A DNA stretch of 57,780 nt from Kaistella sp. GTDB taxonomy: Bacteria > Bacteroidota > Bacteroidia > Flavobacteriales > Weeksellaceae. Below the pieces are notes generated by a model, which worked only from the letters and a program-made list of their open reading frames with translations, was not told the origin of the DNA and searched no databases. Location of the stretch: positions 1 through 57,780 of the forward strand of contig JAIBEW010000035.1 of NCBI GenBank assembly GCA_019459085.1. Direction: 5' to 3'. The position numbers and the translations under genes are program-made. Numbering within the stretch: position 1 is the first letter of the stretch; each line of letters starts with the position of its first letter. Shown in pieces: positions 25,241 to 32,951 of this stretch.

Positions 25241-25993
25241 TTATTCAGAACGTTTCGCGCCTCGTGCCAGTTCATAAAAAACTTCATCCATATTTTTTGA
25301 GCTGAATTGTTTTTTCAGATTTGCGGGCATATCCAAAGCCGCAATTTTTCCGTCCACCATAATCGAAACGCGGTCGCAGTACTCTGCTTCATCCATATAA
25401 TGCGTCGTCACAAAAACCGTGATGCCGCGGTCCGCCGCTTCATAAATCATGTCCCAGAATTGTCGCCGCGTTACAGGATCCACGCCGCCGGTGGGTTCAT
25501 CCAAAAACACAATCTGCGGATCATGAAAGATGGCGACCGAGAAAGCGAGTTTCTGTTTCCATCCCAAAGGGAGTTCCGAAACCAGTTTGTTTTTTTCTTC
25601 TTCCAAATCCAGTTTTTGGAGGAGTTCTGTGCTTTTTTCTTTGAGTGTCTTTCGTGGAATTCCATAGATGCCGCCGAAAAATTCCAAATTTTCTTTCACA
25701 GTTAAATTGCCGTACAGCGAAAATTTCTGACTCATATAACCAATGCTTTTCTTGATTTTTTCGGTTTCCTTATACACATCAAAACCTGCTACAGTCGCTG
25801 TTCCTGAACTGGGAACCGAAAGTCCGCAGAACATCCGCATCGCTGTCGTTTTTACGGCACCGTTGGCGCCAAGGAAACCAAATATTTCTCCTTTTCTCAC
25901 CTCAAAAGTGATGTGATCCACCGCAGTGAATTCTCCGAAAACCTTCGTGATGTTTTCCGCTTTAATGGCAGTATTTCGATATTCAGAATTCAT
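25241..25993 (-). CDS. ABC transporter ATPase, YbhF C-half type, with altered Walker A
   Basis: A 250-residue ABC ATPase. The P-loop reads GANGAVKTT (42-50): V47 replaces the third, normally invariant glycine of GxxGxGK[ST]. The codon is GTA, one base from GGA. The remaining catalytic parts are intact: Walker B IVFLDEPTGG and the switch histidine in TTHYMDEAEYCDR. The signature is LPLGWKQKLA, a degenerate form that I recall as normal for the C-terminal half of YbhF. If the valine is real, ATP binding at this site should be badly impaired; a sequencing error is the alternative. Confidence 0.88.
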   Translation of the reverse strand: MNSEYRNTAIKAENITKVFGEFTAVDHITFEVRKGEIFGFLGANGAVKTTAMRMFCGLSVPSSGTATVAGFDVYKETEKIKKSIGYMSQKFSLYGNLTVKENLEFFGGIYGIPRKTLKEKSTELLQKLDLEEEKNKLVSELPLGWKQKLAFSVAIFHDPQIVFLDEPTGGVDPVTRRQFWDMIYEAADRGITVFVTTHYMDEAEYCDRVSIMVDGKIAALDMPANLKKQFSSKNMDEVFYELARGAKRSE

Positions 25994-25994
25994 T

Positions 25995-26918
25995 TTAATT
26001 TGATAATAAGCGGATGAAACTGTCTTCGATGCTGGCTTTTACAGGATTGATTTCAATATTGTTAAAGCCTTGATGTTTTAAATATTCCTGAACTGATGGG
26101 GTGTTAAAATCTTCATCTCTGTCAATGGTAAGGTGCACAAATTCTCCGTAGGCATACACGTTTTTCTTTTGTTCAAAACTTCCCAGAGCACTTAAAACTG
26201 CAGAAGTTTTTCCGGCTTTCACTTCGAAAAGTAAATCAGGAAAAGCATTGCTGATATTGTCGGGAGTTTCGATGGACAGGATTTTTCCGTGCTGCATTAA
26301 GGCGATCCGGTCGCATAACGCGGCTTCATCCATATAGGGTGTGGCGACTACCATCGTGATGCCTTGTTTTTTCAGGCGCTGAAGCATTTCCCAGAATTCT
26401 TTCCGCGAAACCGGATCAACTCCGGTGGTAGGCTCATCCAGAAATAAAACCTCGGGTTTGTGGATCAGGGCGCAGCACAATGCAAGCTTTTGCTTCATTC
26501 CGCCAGATAATTTCCCGGATGCACGGTCTTTGAAAGGTTCGATCTGAACGTAAATATCTTTAATTAAATCATAATTTTCTTCAATAGTAGTATTGAAAAC
26601 ACTGGCGAAAAATTCTAAATTTTCTTCTACGGTCAAATCCTGATAGAGCGAGAATTTTCCGGGCATGTATCCCAGAACCTGTCTGATTTTTTTATAATCT
26701 TTCACCATGTCGAGTCCTTCAACCGAAGCCGAACCGGAATCGGGCAGAAGAACGGTCGTGAGCATTCTGAAAATAGATGTTTTTCCGGCACCATCCGGAC
26801 CGATCAGTCCGAAAATTTCCCCATGGTTGACATCAAAACTCACATCATCCACCGCGAGGATTTTTGCTTTTCCCTTTTCGTAGGTTTTGGTAAGATTGCT
26901 GACGATTATAGATTTCAT
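25995..26918 (-). CDS. ABC transporter ATPase, YbhF N-half type
   Basis: A 307-residue ATPase from the ATG at 26918 (an ATG 39 bases earlier would add an atypical N-terminus). Walker A is normal (GPDGAGKTS), the signature is canonical (LSGGMKQKLAL), and Walker B is VLFLDEPTTG, but the switch histidine is a proline (VATPYMDEAALCDR). A C-terminal extension of about 80 residues follows. With its neighbour it corresponds to a YbhF protein split into two genes one base apart. Confidence 0.9.
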   Translation of the reverse strand: MKSIIVSNLTKTYEKGKAKILAVDDVSFDVNHGEIFGLIGPDGAGKTSIFRMLTTVLLPDSGSASVEGLDMVKDYKKIRQVLGYMPGKFSLYQDLTVEENLEFFASVFNTTIEENYDLIKDIYVQIEPFKDRASGKLSGGMKQKLALCCALIHKPEVLFLDEPTTGVDPVSRKEFWEMLQRLKKQGITMVVATPYMDEAALCDRIALMQHGKILSIETPDNISNAFPDLLFEVKAGKTSAVLSALGSFEQKKNVYAYGEFVHLTIDRDEDFNTPSVQEYLKHQGFNNIEINPVKASIEDSFIRLLSN

Positions 26919-26978
26919 TGGTTTTGTTTTAACCTGGAATGCACGGAAATTGAGCAACGGTATTTCACTTGATTCTTT

Positions 26979-27968
26979 TTACTTTTTACCTGGCTCTTGA
27001 AACCTCACATCGCCATACATGCCGATTTTCAGAAAACCGTCATTTTTAACATGAATTTTTGTGGCGTAAACCAGATTCGCTCTTTCGTTTTTGGTCTGAA
27101 TGGTCTTTGGCGTAAACTCGGCTTTTGAACTGATCCAGTAAATGGTTCCCGGAAGTTCTTTAGTCTTTCCATCTCCCAAATCGATGTACACTTTCACTTT
27201 CTGACCGGTTTTCACCTGAGGTAGCTGATCACCGGTGATAAATGTTTTCAAAATCATCGTGTCCAGGCTCGCCATTTTAAAAATTGGTTTTCCTGTCATG
27301 GCAAATTCCCCTTCATTCATGTATTTTGCCAGAACCATTCCTGAAATTGGACTTTCAATTGTATTGTTTTTCAGCAGTTCATCAATCTGTTCCACTTTTT
27401 TCTCGTTCGGTTTTCTTTCGCTTAAAATCGCGCGGTTCTGTATCGATACATTGTCTTTTGCTGTTGAGATTTGCTGCTGAAGGATATTCAGCTGACTTTG
27501 TGCCGCCGAGATTTGTTTTTGAAGGACTTTAACCTGCCCGTGCGCGTCATCAAGCTGTTTTTTTGTAGCTGCATCTTTTGCTACCAAACTTGCGGTTCTG
27601 TTTCGTTCTCTCACCGCATTCTGAAGCTGTGCCTGCAATACTCCAATATTTGCAGACTGTGCGGAAACCTGAGTCTGAAGCACCTGAATCTGCGGAAGAG
27701 CCGAATTGGTTTTCTGGTCAATAGCATCGATGCTGGCGATAACCTGTTCCTTTTGCAGTTCTACATTTTTGGGATCAATTTCGCCCACTTTTTCATGGGC
27801 CGCAAGTTGTTGTCCTTCTTCCACATCGAGTTGAAGAATGGTTCCGCTGGCTTTGGCGGTGACCAGGATTTCATCGGCTTCGAAAGTTCCCGAGGCATCG
27901 TAGTTTTGGTCTGAATTTTTGCAGGAATAAAGGGCAAGAACGGCTGCAAACAAAATATATTTTTTCAT
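26979..27968 (-). CDS. HlyD-family periplasmic adaptor lipoprotein (YbhG-like)
   Basis: A 329-residue membrane fusion protein. The signal ends in a lipobox-like LALYSC (cysteine 16), so it is probably a lipoprotein. A biotinyl-lipoyl half-motif (GTILQLDVEEGQQL) lies at about 40-55, a long coiled-coil hairpin rich in Gln at about 75-190, and the closing barrel (IESPISGMVLAKYMNEGEF) from about 205. It bridges the inner-membrane pump and TolC. Confidence 0.92.
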   Translation of the reverse strand: MKKYILFAAVLALYSCKNSDQNYDASGTFEADEILVTAKASGTILQLDVEEGQQLAAHEKVGEIDPKNVELQKEQVIASIDAIDQKTNSALPQIQVLQTQVSAQSANIGVLQAQLQNAVRERNRTASLVAKDAATKKQLDDAHGQVKVLQKQISAAQSQLNILQQQISTAKDNVSIQNRAILSERKPNEKKVEQIDELLKNNTIESPISGMVLAKYMNEGEFAMTGKPIFKMASLDTMILKTFITGDQLPQVKTGQKVKVYIDLGDGKTKELPGTIYWISSKAEFTPKTIQTKNERANLVYATKIHVKNDGFLKIGMYGDVRFQEPGKK

Positions 27969-27994
27969 CGGATGAGGTTTCTTTTTTGTGATTT

Positions 27995-29254
27995 TTATTG
28001 GCTCAGTTGCGCTTTCAGATTATACTGTGTTAACAGAAACTGGGTTTCGTGCAGGATCTTTTGGATCCTTGCCTGTTCTTCTGCATTCACTTCGCGCAGA
28101 TAATCGCTGGTGTTGATTACACCGTTTTCGAGCTGGGCGAGACTGGCTTTTTTGATGCTTTGGCGAAGCACGATCAGTTCGTTGTCTTTATCAATCACTT
28201 TCTGGAGTTTTTCTAATTCCCCATTGTTCTGAATGGTGGAAAAATTCTGATTGAAAAGGAAGTTTTCTTTTTGAATTTCAAGATCCTGTTGCTGTATTTC
28301 AAGCAACGCACGGTCATTTTTTTTCGTGTACAAGCCGGAAATCGGAATCTGAAGCCGGACTCCGCCAATATAGAAAACGTCAAATTCGTTCCTCAGCATA
28401 TTGAAGCCGGGTTTGCCATAACCTCCCTGGAAAAACGCTCCCAGTTTGGGTAGGTTTTTAGACTCAATTACCAATTTCTGCGTTTCCAGAATCTGTTGCT
28501 GCAGATCGAACAGTTTCAGTTCAGCACGGTTGTTTTCGGCGGTAAGCAGCAGTTTTTCTGGTTTTTGAAAATCTGTATGTTCATCAATATCTTTTTTAAT
28601 GAATACAGACAGCATGTTGATGAAGTTTTTCCGGACCGACTGTAATTCAATCTGTCTCTGCTCCAGACTCACCAGCTGCGCTTTCAAAACATCTACCTGA
28701 CTCCGTAAAAGGGTACCGTATTTGAGTTGGGCGTCGGCTTTTTCTAAACCGTTTTCGAGGTCGTTTTTGGTCACGTCAGTCTGCTGAAGCTGTTCCTGCG
28801 TTTGCAGAATTCCGAAATAAATCTGGTTGATTCTTTCCTCAAGTTTATTAATTTCCACCACATTTTTCTGAACTTCGGTTTCCGACTGAATTTTGGCGAG
28901 TTTTTTTTGATTTGCAATCACTCCACCATCATAAATCTGCTGCTGAAGGTCTGCATAAACTTTGTACTGGTCTTTGCTCAGCGGTTCTACCGACAAATTT
29001 GGCAGGTTGAATGGCAGTTGGGTGACTTCATTCTGATAAGTTGCCTGACCAATCACATTGATTTGCGGAAGCCAGCCTTTTGAGGCATTCTCCACGGTAT
29101 AATCTCTGGTTTTTTCAATCAGCGCGTTTCTTTTAATGAGCGGATAGTTCTTTTTGGCGAGTTGCTGGCATTCTTCCAAAGTCAATGTTTCCTGAGCACT
29201 CAAAGAAACATTCAGCAGGAGAGCGAGGCTTATCACGTATTTTAAAAATTTCAT
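27995..29254 (-). CDS. TolC-family outer membrane efflux channel
   Basis: A 419-residue protein with a signal peptide (about 1-20, ending LSAQE) and the repeated OEP architecture: two long helical regions rich in Gln, Leu and Lys (about 25-215 and 230-419) interrupted by short beta segments. The LTLEECQQLAKKNYPLIK start is typical of flavobacterial TolC proteins. It is second in the efflux operon, 33 bases after the TetR gene. Confidence 0.92.
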   Translation of the reverse strand: MKFLKYVISLALLLNVSLSAQETLTLEECQQLAKKNYPLIKRNALIEKTRDYTVENASKGWLPQINVIGQATYQNEVTQLPFNLPNLSVEPLSKDQYKVYADLQQQIYDGGVIANQKKLAKIQSETEVQKNVVEINKLEERINQIYFGILQTQEQLQQTDVTKNDLENGLEKADAQLKYGTLLRSQVDVLKAQLVSLEQRQIELQSVRKNFINMLSVFIKKDIDEHTDFQKPEKLLLTAENNRAELKLFDLQQQILETQKLVIESKNLPKLGAFFQGGYGKPGFNMLRNEFDVFYIGGVRLQIPISGLYTKKNDRALLEIQQQDLEIQKENFLFNQNFSTIQNNGELEKLQKVIDKDNELIVLRQSIKKASLAQLENGVINTSDYLREVNAEEQARIQKILHETQFLLTQYNLKAQLSQ

Positions 29255-29287
29255 TTTTTTAATTTTTAAATGAAAGACTGATATTTT

Positions 29288-29887
29288 TTAACTGTTTACA
29301 ATCATTTTGATCCAGATGGGAACTAAAGTTTTCCGTTCTTCCACAAATTGCTGAAACTCTTCATCGTTCATGATGCTCAAATTCTTCAAAATCGGTTTTC
29401 CGGCAAACGGAAATACCGTCATGCTCAGAAAATTAATAATGAAGTGAAAAGGGTGGAGTCCCGGTTTTTTCTCCTGAATCTGTCTCATCAATACGGAAGT
29501 TTTCAGCAGTTTATCAACAGGAATAAGGGAAGTGATATTCGAAGGTTTTTTCTGGATTTCGCTCAGAACAAACAGCGGCAGATTTGGATTTTTGGATAAA
29601 ATTTCAAAATATTTTTCGCTCGCCAAATCTATTTTTTCCTCCAGCGTGGTTTTTTCGTTGGTTACAATCGGGATTATTTTCCCGAAGAGCAACACGATTT
29701 TCACTTTCATCACCTGCTCAAAAAGTTTTTCCTTGCTGCGGAAATAGTAATTCAGCAGTGCAAGGTTTATTCCTGCTTCTTCAGCAATATCACGGGTTCG
29801 CGTTCCCGAAAAGCCTTTTTCAGTAAAAATTTTAGAAGCTGAAATCAGGATTTTCTCTTCCGTGGAAACATCGGTATCTTTGTCCAT
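29288..29887 (-). CDS. TetR/AcrR family transcriptional regulator
   Basis: A 199-residue repressor-type protein. The N-terminal helix-turn-helix (about 12-58) contains FSGTRTRDIAEEAG and NLALLNYYFRSKEKLF, the TetR recognition-helix pattern. The rest is a variable ligand-binding domain. It is the first gene of the efflux operon, as CecR is beside ybhGFSR in E. coli. A 15-bp palindrome overlapping its own promoter suggests autoregulation of the whole operon. The inducer is unknown. Confidence 0.93.
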   Translation of the reverse strand: MDKDTDVSTEEKILISASKIFTEKGFSGTRTRDIAEEAGINLALLNYYFRSKEKLFEQVMKVKIVLLFGKIIPIVTNEKTTLEEKIDLASEKYFEILSKNPNLPLFVLSEIQKKPSNITSLIPVDKLLKTSVLMRQIQEKKPGLHPFHFIINFLSMTVFPFAGKPILKNLSIMNDEEFQQFVEERKTLVPIWIKMIVNS

Positions 29888-29903
29888 TTGAAAAATATTT
29901 AAG

Positions 29904-29936
29904 CAAAGTTAGGATTATTATTTTGATTTAATCAAA
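29904..29936 (-). promoter_or_regulatory. Promoter and candidate TetR operator of the efflux operon
   Basis: On the minus strand TTTG (29936-29933), 21 nt and TAACTTTG (29911-29904) form a promoter. A perfect 7-1-7 palindrome, TTTGATT-T-AATCAAA (29922-29936, plus-strand sense), covers the -33 element. A bound TetR-type dimer there would block RNA polymerase. Confidence 0.6.
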
Positions 29937-29959
29937 TGATTAACCTGATTTTTAGCATG

Positions 29960-29992
29960 AAAAAACGCAACCCTTAATGAGTTGCGTTTTTT
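29960..29992 (-). terminator. Terminator of the nuo operon
   Basis: AAAAAACGCAAC and GTTGCGTTTTTT form a 12-bp stem with a 9-nt loop. It lies just after the nuoN stop codon and before the efflux operon promoter. Confidence 0.88.
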
Positions 29993-30009
29993 GTATTTTT
30001 TAATGATTG

Positions 30010-31389
30010 TTAAAGTCCGAACTGCATCGCAAATAAGTCCGGATAAACACCGATGGCGATCATTGCAATAATCAGGAATAAAGCAACGATATTGTACGTG
30101 ATGCTCACTCTTTCTGAAGTGTTGAAACTGCTTTCTTTCGGAAAAAACATTATGATGATAAGTCTCAGATAATAAGCAATCGAAATGGCCGATCCTAAAA
30201 CGGCTACAAGAACAAGAAAAGCTCCGCCGTTCATGGCCTGTGCAAAAATGGAGAACTTTCCGATAAAACCTGCCGTCAGCGGAATTCCCGCCATCGAAAG
30301 TAAAGAAACCGTGGCAACTATTGCCAATAATGGTTCTGTTCTCGCCAATCCTTTGAAGGCATTGTAAGAAGTCTCTTTTTTCAGTTTTTCTACCCAGATC
30401 AGCGTCATCATCACTCCCACTGAAGCCAGTGAGTATGCAAAAAGGTAAAAAGCCAGATTATAAGTCGAAAGACTGTTCATTCCGAAGAAAATAAGCGCAA
30501 TATAACCGGCATGCGAGACGGAAGAGTAGGCAAGCATCCTTTTCGCATTGCTCTGCGCAAGTCCCATTGCGTTCGCAAGAAACAAAGTAATAATGATGAA
30601 GACCCCGATGATATTCATCCATTCATTGGTAATGCCGCCGAATGCGATCGTCATGAGTTTAAAAAATGCCGCAAAACCTGCAATTTTCACGACCGACATC
30701 ATAAAAGTGGTGATGATCGAAGGTGAACCCTGATAAACATCCGGACTCCACATATGGAAAGGAGCCAGAGCCACTTTAAAGGCCATTGCAGCGATCATTA
30801 GAACCGCTCCCATAATCAGCATTAAATCTTTTGGATTTTTTACGCCGAATTCATGGATTGTATATAAGTCAAAACTTCCGGAACTTCCATACACCAGAGC
30901 AATCCCAAATAAAAGAAAACCTGTGGCAAAAGCACCCATCAGAAAATATTTCAGCGAAGCTTCGTTCGAACGGAGATCAGTTTTATTGCTTCCTGCCATC
31001 ACGTAAAGTGGAATGGACAGGATTTCGATGCCTAAAAACAGCGTCACCAGATTTTGGTAACTGAAGAGTACGATTCCCCCGCAAAGCGCAAACAGCATCA
31101 GTGCATACAGTTCAGACTGATGGCTTCGGTGGTTGCTGAAGGCAAATCCGCCCAAGAAGAAAATCAGCAGGGTGATTACCAAAGAAATTTTGGTGAAAAG
31201 TGCAGCATTGGTACCAAAATCAACCATGCTTTTGTATTGGCTGAAAAAGGAATGTTCCGGCATAAAACTCACGTAAAACGCAATGATTAAACCCACAATC
31301 CCGATGTATCTTGCGAATTTTCCCTGTTCAAACACACCGGAGAACAATGCGGCAACTGCAGTAAGGAAGATAATGATTAGAACGCTCAT
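30010..31389 (-). CDS. nuoN: NADH-quinone oxidoreductase subunit N
   Basis: A 459-residue antiporter-like membrane subunit of Complex I with about 14 helices. Proton-path residues lie in SYQNLVTLFLGIEILSIPL (helix 5 region, with Glu), in FKVALAPFHMWSPDVYQG and in NAKRMLAYSSVSHAGY. It is the last gene of the operon, 66 bases after nuoM and followed by a strong terminator. Confidence 0.96.
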   Translation of the reverse strand: MSVLIIIFLTAVAALFSGVFEQGKFARYIGIVGLIIAFYVSFMPEHSFFSQYKSMVDFGTNAALFTKISLVITLLIFFLGGFAFSNHRSHQSELYALMLFALCGGIVLFSYQNLVTLFLGIEILSIPLYVMAGSNKTDLRSNEASLKYFLMGAFATGFLLFGIALVYGSSGSFDLYTIHEFGVKNPKDLMLIMGAVLMIAAMAFKVALAPFHMWSPDVYQGSPSIITTFMMSVVKIAGFAAFFKLMTIAFGGITNEWMNIIGVFIIITLFLANAMGLAQSNAKRMLAYSSVSHAGYIALIFFGMNSLSTYNLAFYLFAYSLASVGVMMTLIWVEKLKKETSYNAFKGLARTEPLLAIVATVSLLSMAGIPLTAGFIGKFSIFAQAMNGGAFLVLVAVLGSAISIAYYLRLIIIMFFPKESSFNTSERVSITYNIVALFLIIAMIAIGVYPDLFAMQFGL

Positions 31390-31455
31390 TTAGTTTTTAT
31401 TTGTATTTAAAGATCTCAGGTTTGATTCCGATTTCTCTATTTATTTTTTAATTGA

Positions 31456-32949
31456 TTATTGCATCATGGATGAGTAGATGAACTTCAGCGAAGAGTTCAC
31501 CAGATCCAGGATCAGCTGCGGGAAAATCCCGAAGAAAATAACATACACCGCGAAACTTGCCAAAACCGTAAACTCTACCGGAGACACATCCTTCATTCCG
31601 GACAGGATTCTTTCGTCGCCTTTTCCGAACATCGCTTTACCGTATAATCTGAAAAGATAAGCGGCGCACAAAATAATGGTTAAACACGCGATCACGGCAG
31701 CCAGTCTGTTATAAGCGAAAACCGATTTCAAAAGGATAAATTCTCCGACAAAACCGTTGGTTAAAGGAAGCGCCACAGAACCCAGGAGAATAATCATGAA
31801 AAGAATGGCAAATTTCGGAGCCACTTTCGCCAGTCCGCCCATTTTTCGAATGTCGCGGGTGTTGAATCTCTTGATTAAAATATCGGCGCAGTAAAAAAGT
31901 CCTGCAATATTGATTCCGTGCGCAAAAGACTGAACCATCGCGCCCTGACCGCCTTCAAACGTAAAGGTTCCGTTCACCGTGAGTATTGCAGAAGCGAAAA
32001 TACCTGCCACAATTAATCCGATGTGCGAAAATGACGAGTACGCCAGAATTCTTTTCACATCGTTGATGACAATCGCAATTAAAGCACCGTGAATGATCCC
32101 GATAATTGCCAGAACCATCACAATCTGCCCGGAAATTCCGAGAATCGCGTCCGGTGTAATTGGCAGTAAATAACGTAAAATCCCAAAAATAGCCATCTTC
32201 AGCATAATTCCTGAAAGAAGCATGGAGCCCTGAGTGGGGGAATATGTGTATGTATCCGGTTGCCAGGTATGAAAAGGAAATATCGGCAGTTTTACAGCAA
32301 AAGCGAAGAAAATAAACCAGAAAACTACGGTTTGCTGGGTGAGGTCTAAATTCGCGTTATAAAGATCTGTTAACGCAAATGAAGCGGAATAGTTATACAC
32401 GTAAATCAACCCGATCAGCATAAACAGCGATCCTACGAACGTGTAGACAAAAAATTTCGTTGTAAAACGGATTCTCTTGTCTTCTTGACCCCAGATTCCG
32501 GCAATCAGCCAGATCGGAATCAAGGTGATTTCCCAGAATGCATAGAATAAGATTCCGTCAAGCGCAGTGAAAACTCCGATAAGCCCGAACTGCATGAGTA
32601 AAATCAAGCCATAAAAGGAATTGCTGTAGCCCGGTTTTTCGTTGAAAGAGGACAGAATGATGAGCGCCGTTAAAATGTTGGTTAAAAGCAGCATGAGTAA
32701 ACTCATCCCGTCTATCCCGAAATGGATGGTGCTTTTGATGAAATTGGACCACGGACGTGTAATTTCATAGTCCAAAGCAGAATCTACCGTTGGAATACTG
32801 TTGAAATTCGCCAGAATATAGAATGTAAGGAACATTTCTACAAACGCAATTCCCAAAGCCAGATATTTGCTTGCAGGGTTTTTCCATGCAAAAACCAGTC
32901 CCGAACCAACGAGTGGCAGTAGTAATAATGTTAATAACAGATACGACAT
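31456..32949 (-). CDS. nuoM: NADH-quinone oxidoreductase subunit M
   Basis: A 497-residue antiporter-like membrane subunit. FYAFWEITLIPIWLIAGIWG holds the conserved helix-5 glutamate, KLPIFPFHTWQPDTYTY the helix-7 lysine, and DVKRILAYSSFSHIG the helix-8 lysine. It is one of the proton-pumping modules of Complex I. It starts 2 bases after the nuoL stop codon. Confidence 0.96.
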   Translation of the reverse strand: MSYLLLTLLLLPLVGSGLVFAWKNPASKYLALGIAFVEMFLTFYILANFNSIPTVDSALDYEITRPWSNFIKSTIHFGIDGMSLLMLLLTNILTALIILSSFNEKPGYSNSFYGLILLMQFGLIGVFTALDGILFYAFWEITLIPIWLIAGIWGQEDKRIRFTTKFFVYTFVGSLFMLIGLIYVYNYSASFALTDLYNANLDLTQQTVVFWFIFFAFAVKLPIFPFHTWQPDTYTYSPTQGSMLLSGIMLKMAIFGILRYLLPITPDAILGISGQIVMVLAIIGIIHGALIAIVINDVKRILAYSSFSHIGLIVAGIFASAILTVNGTFTFEGGQGAMVQSFAHGINIAGLFYCADILIKRFNTRDIRKMGGLAKVAPKFAILFMIILLGSVALPLTNGFVGEFILLKSVFAYNRLAAVIACLTIILCAAYLFRLYGKAMFGKGDERILSGMKDVSPVEFTVLASFAVYVIFFGIFPQLILDLVNSSLKFIYSSMMQ

Positions 32950-32951
32950 TA

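Noticed and set aside
25241-25993. LPLGW signature as evidence of a dead ATPase
   Set aside because: This degenerate signature is, from memory, normal in the C-terminal half of YbhF proteins. Only the Walker A valine is out of line.
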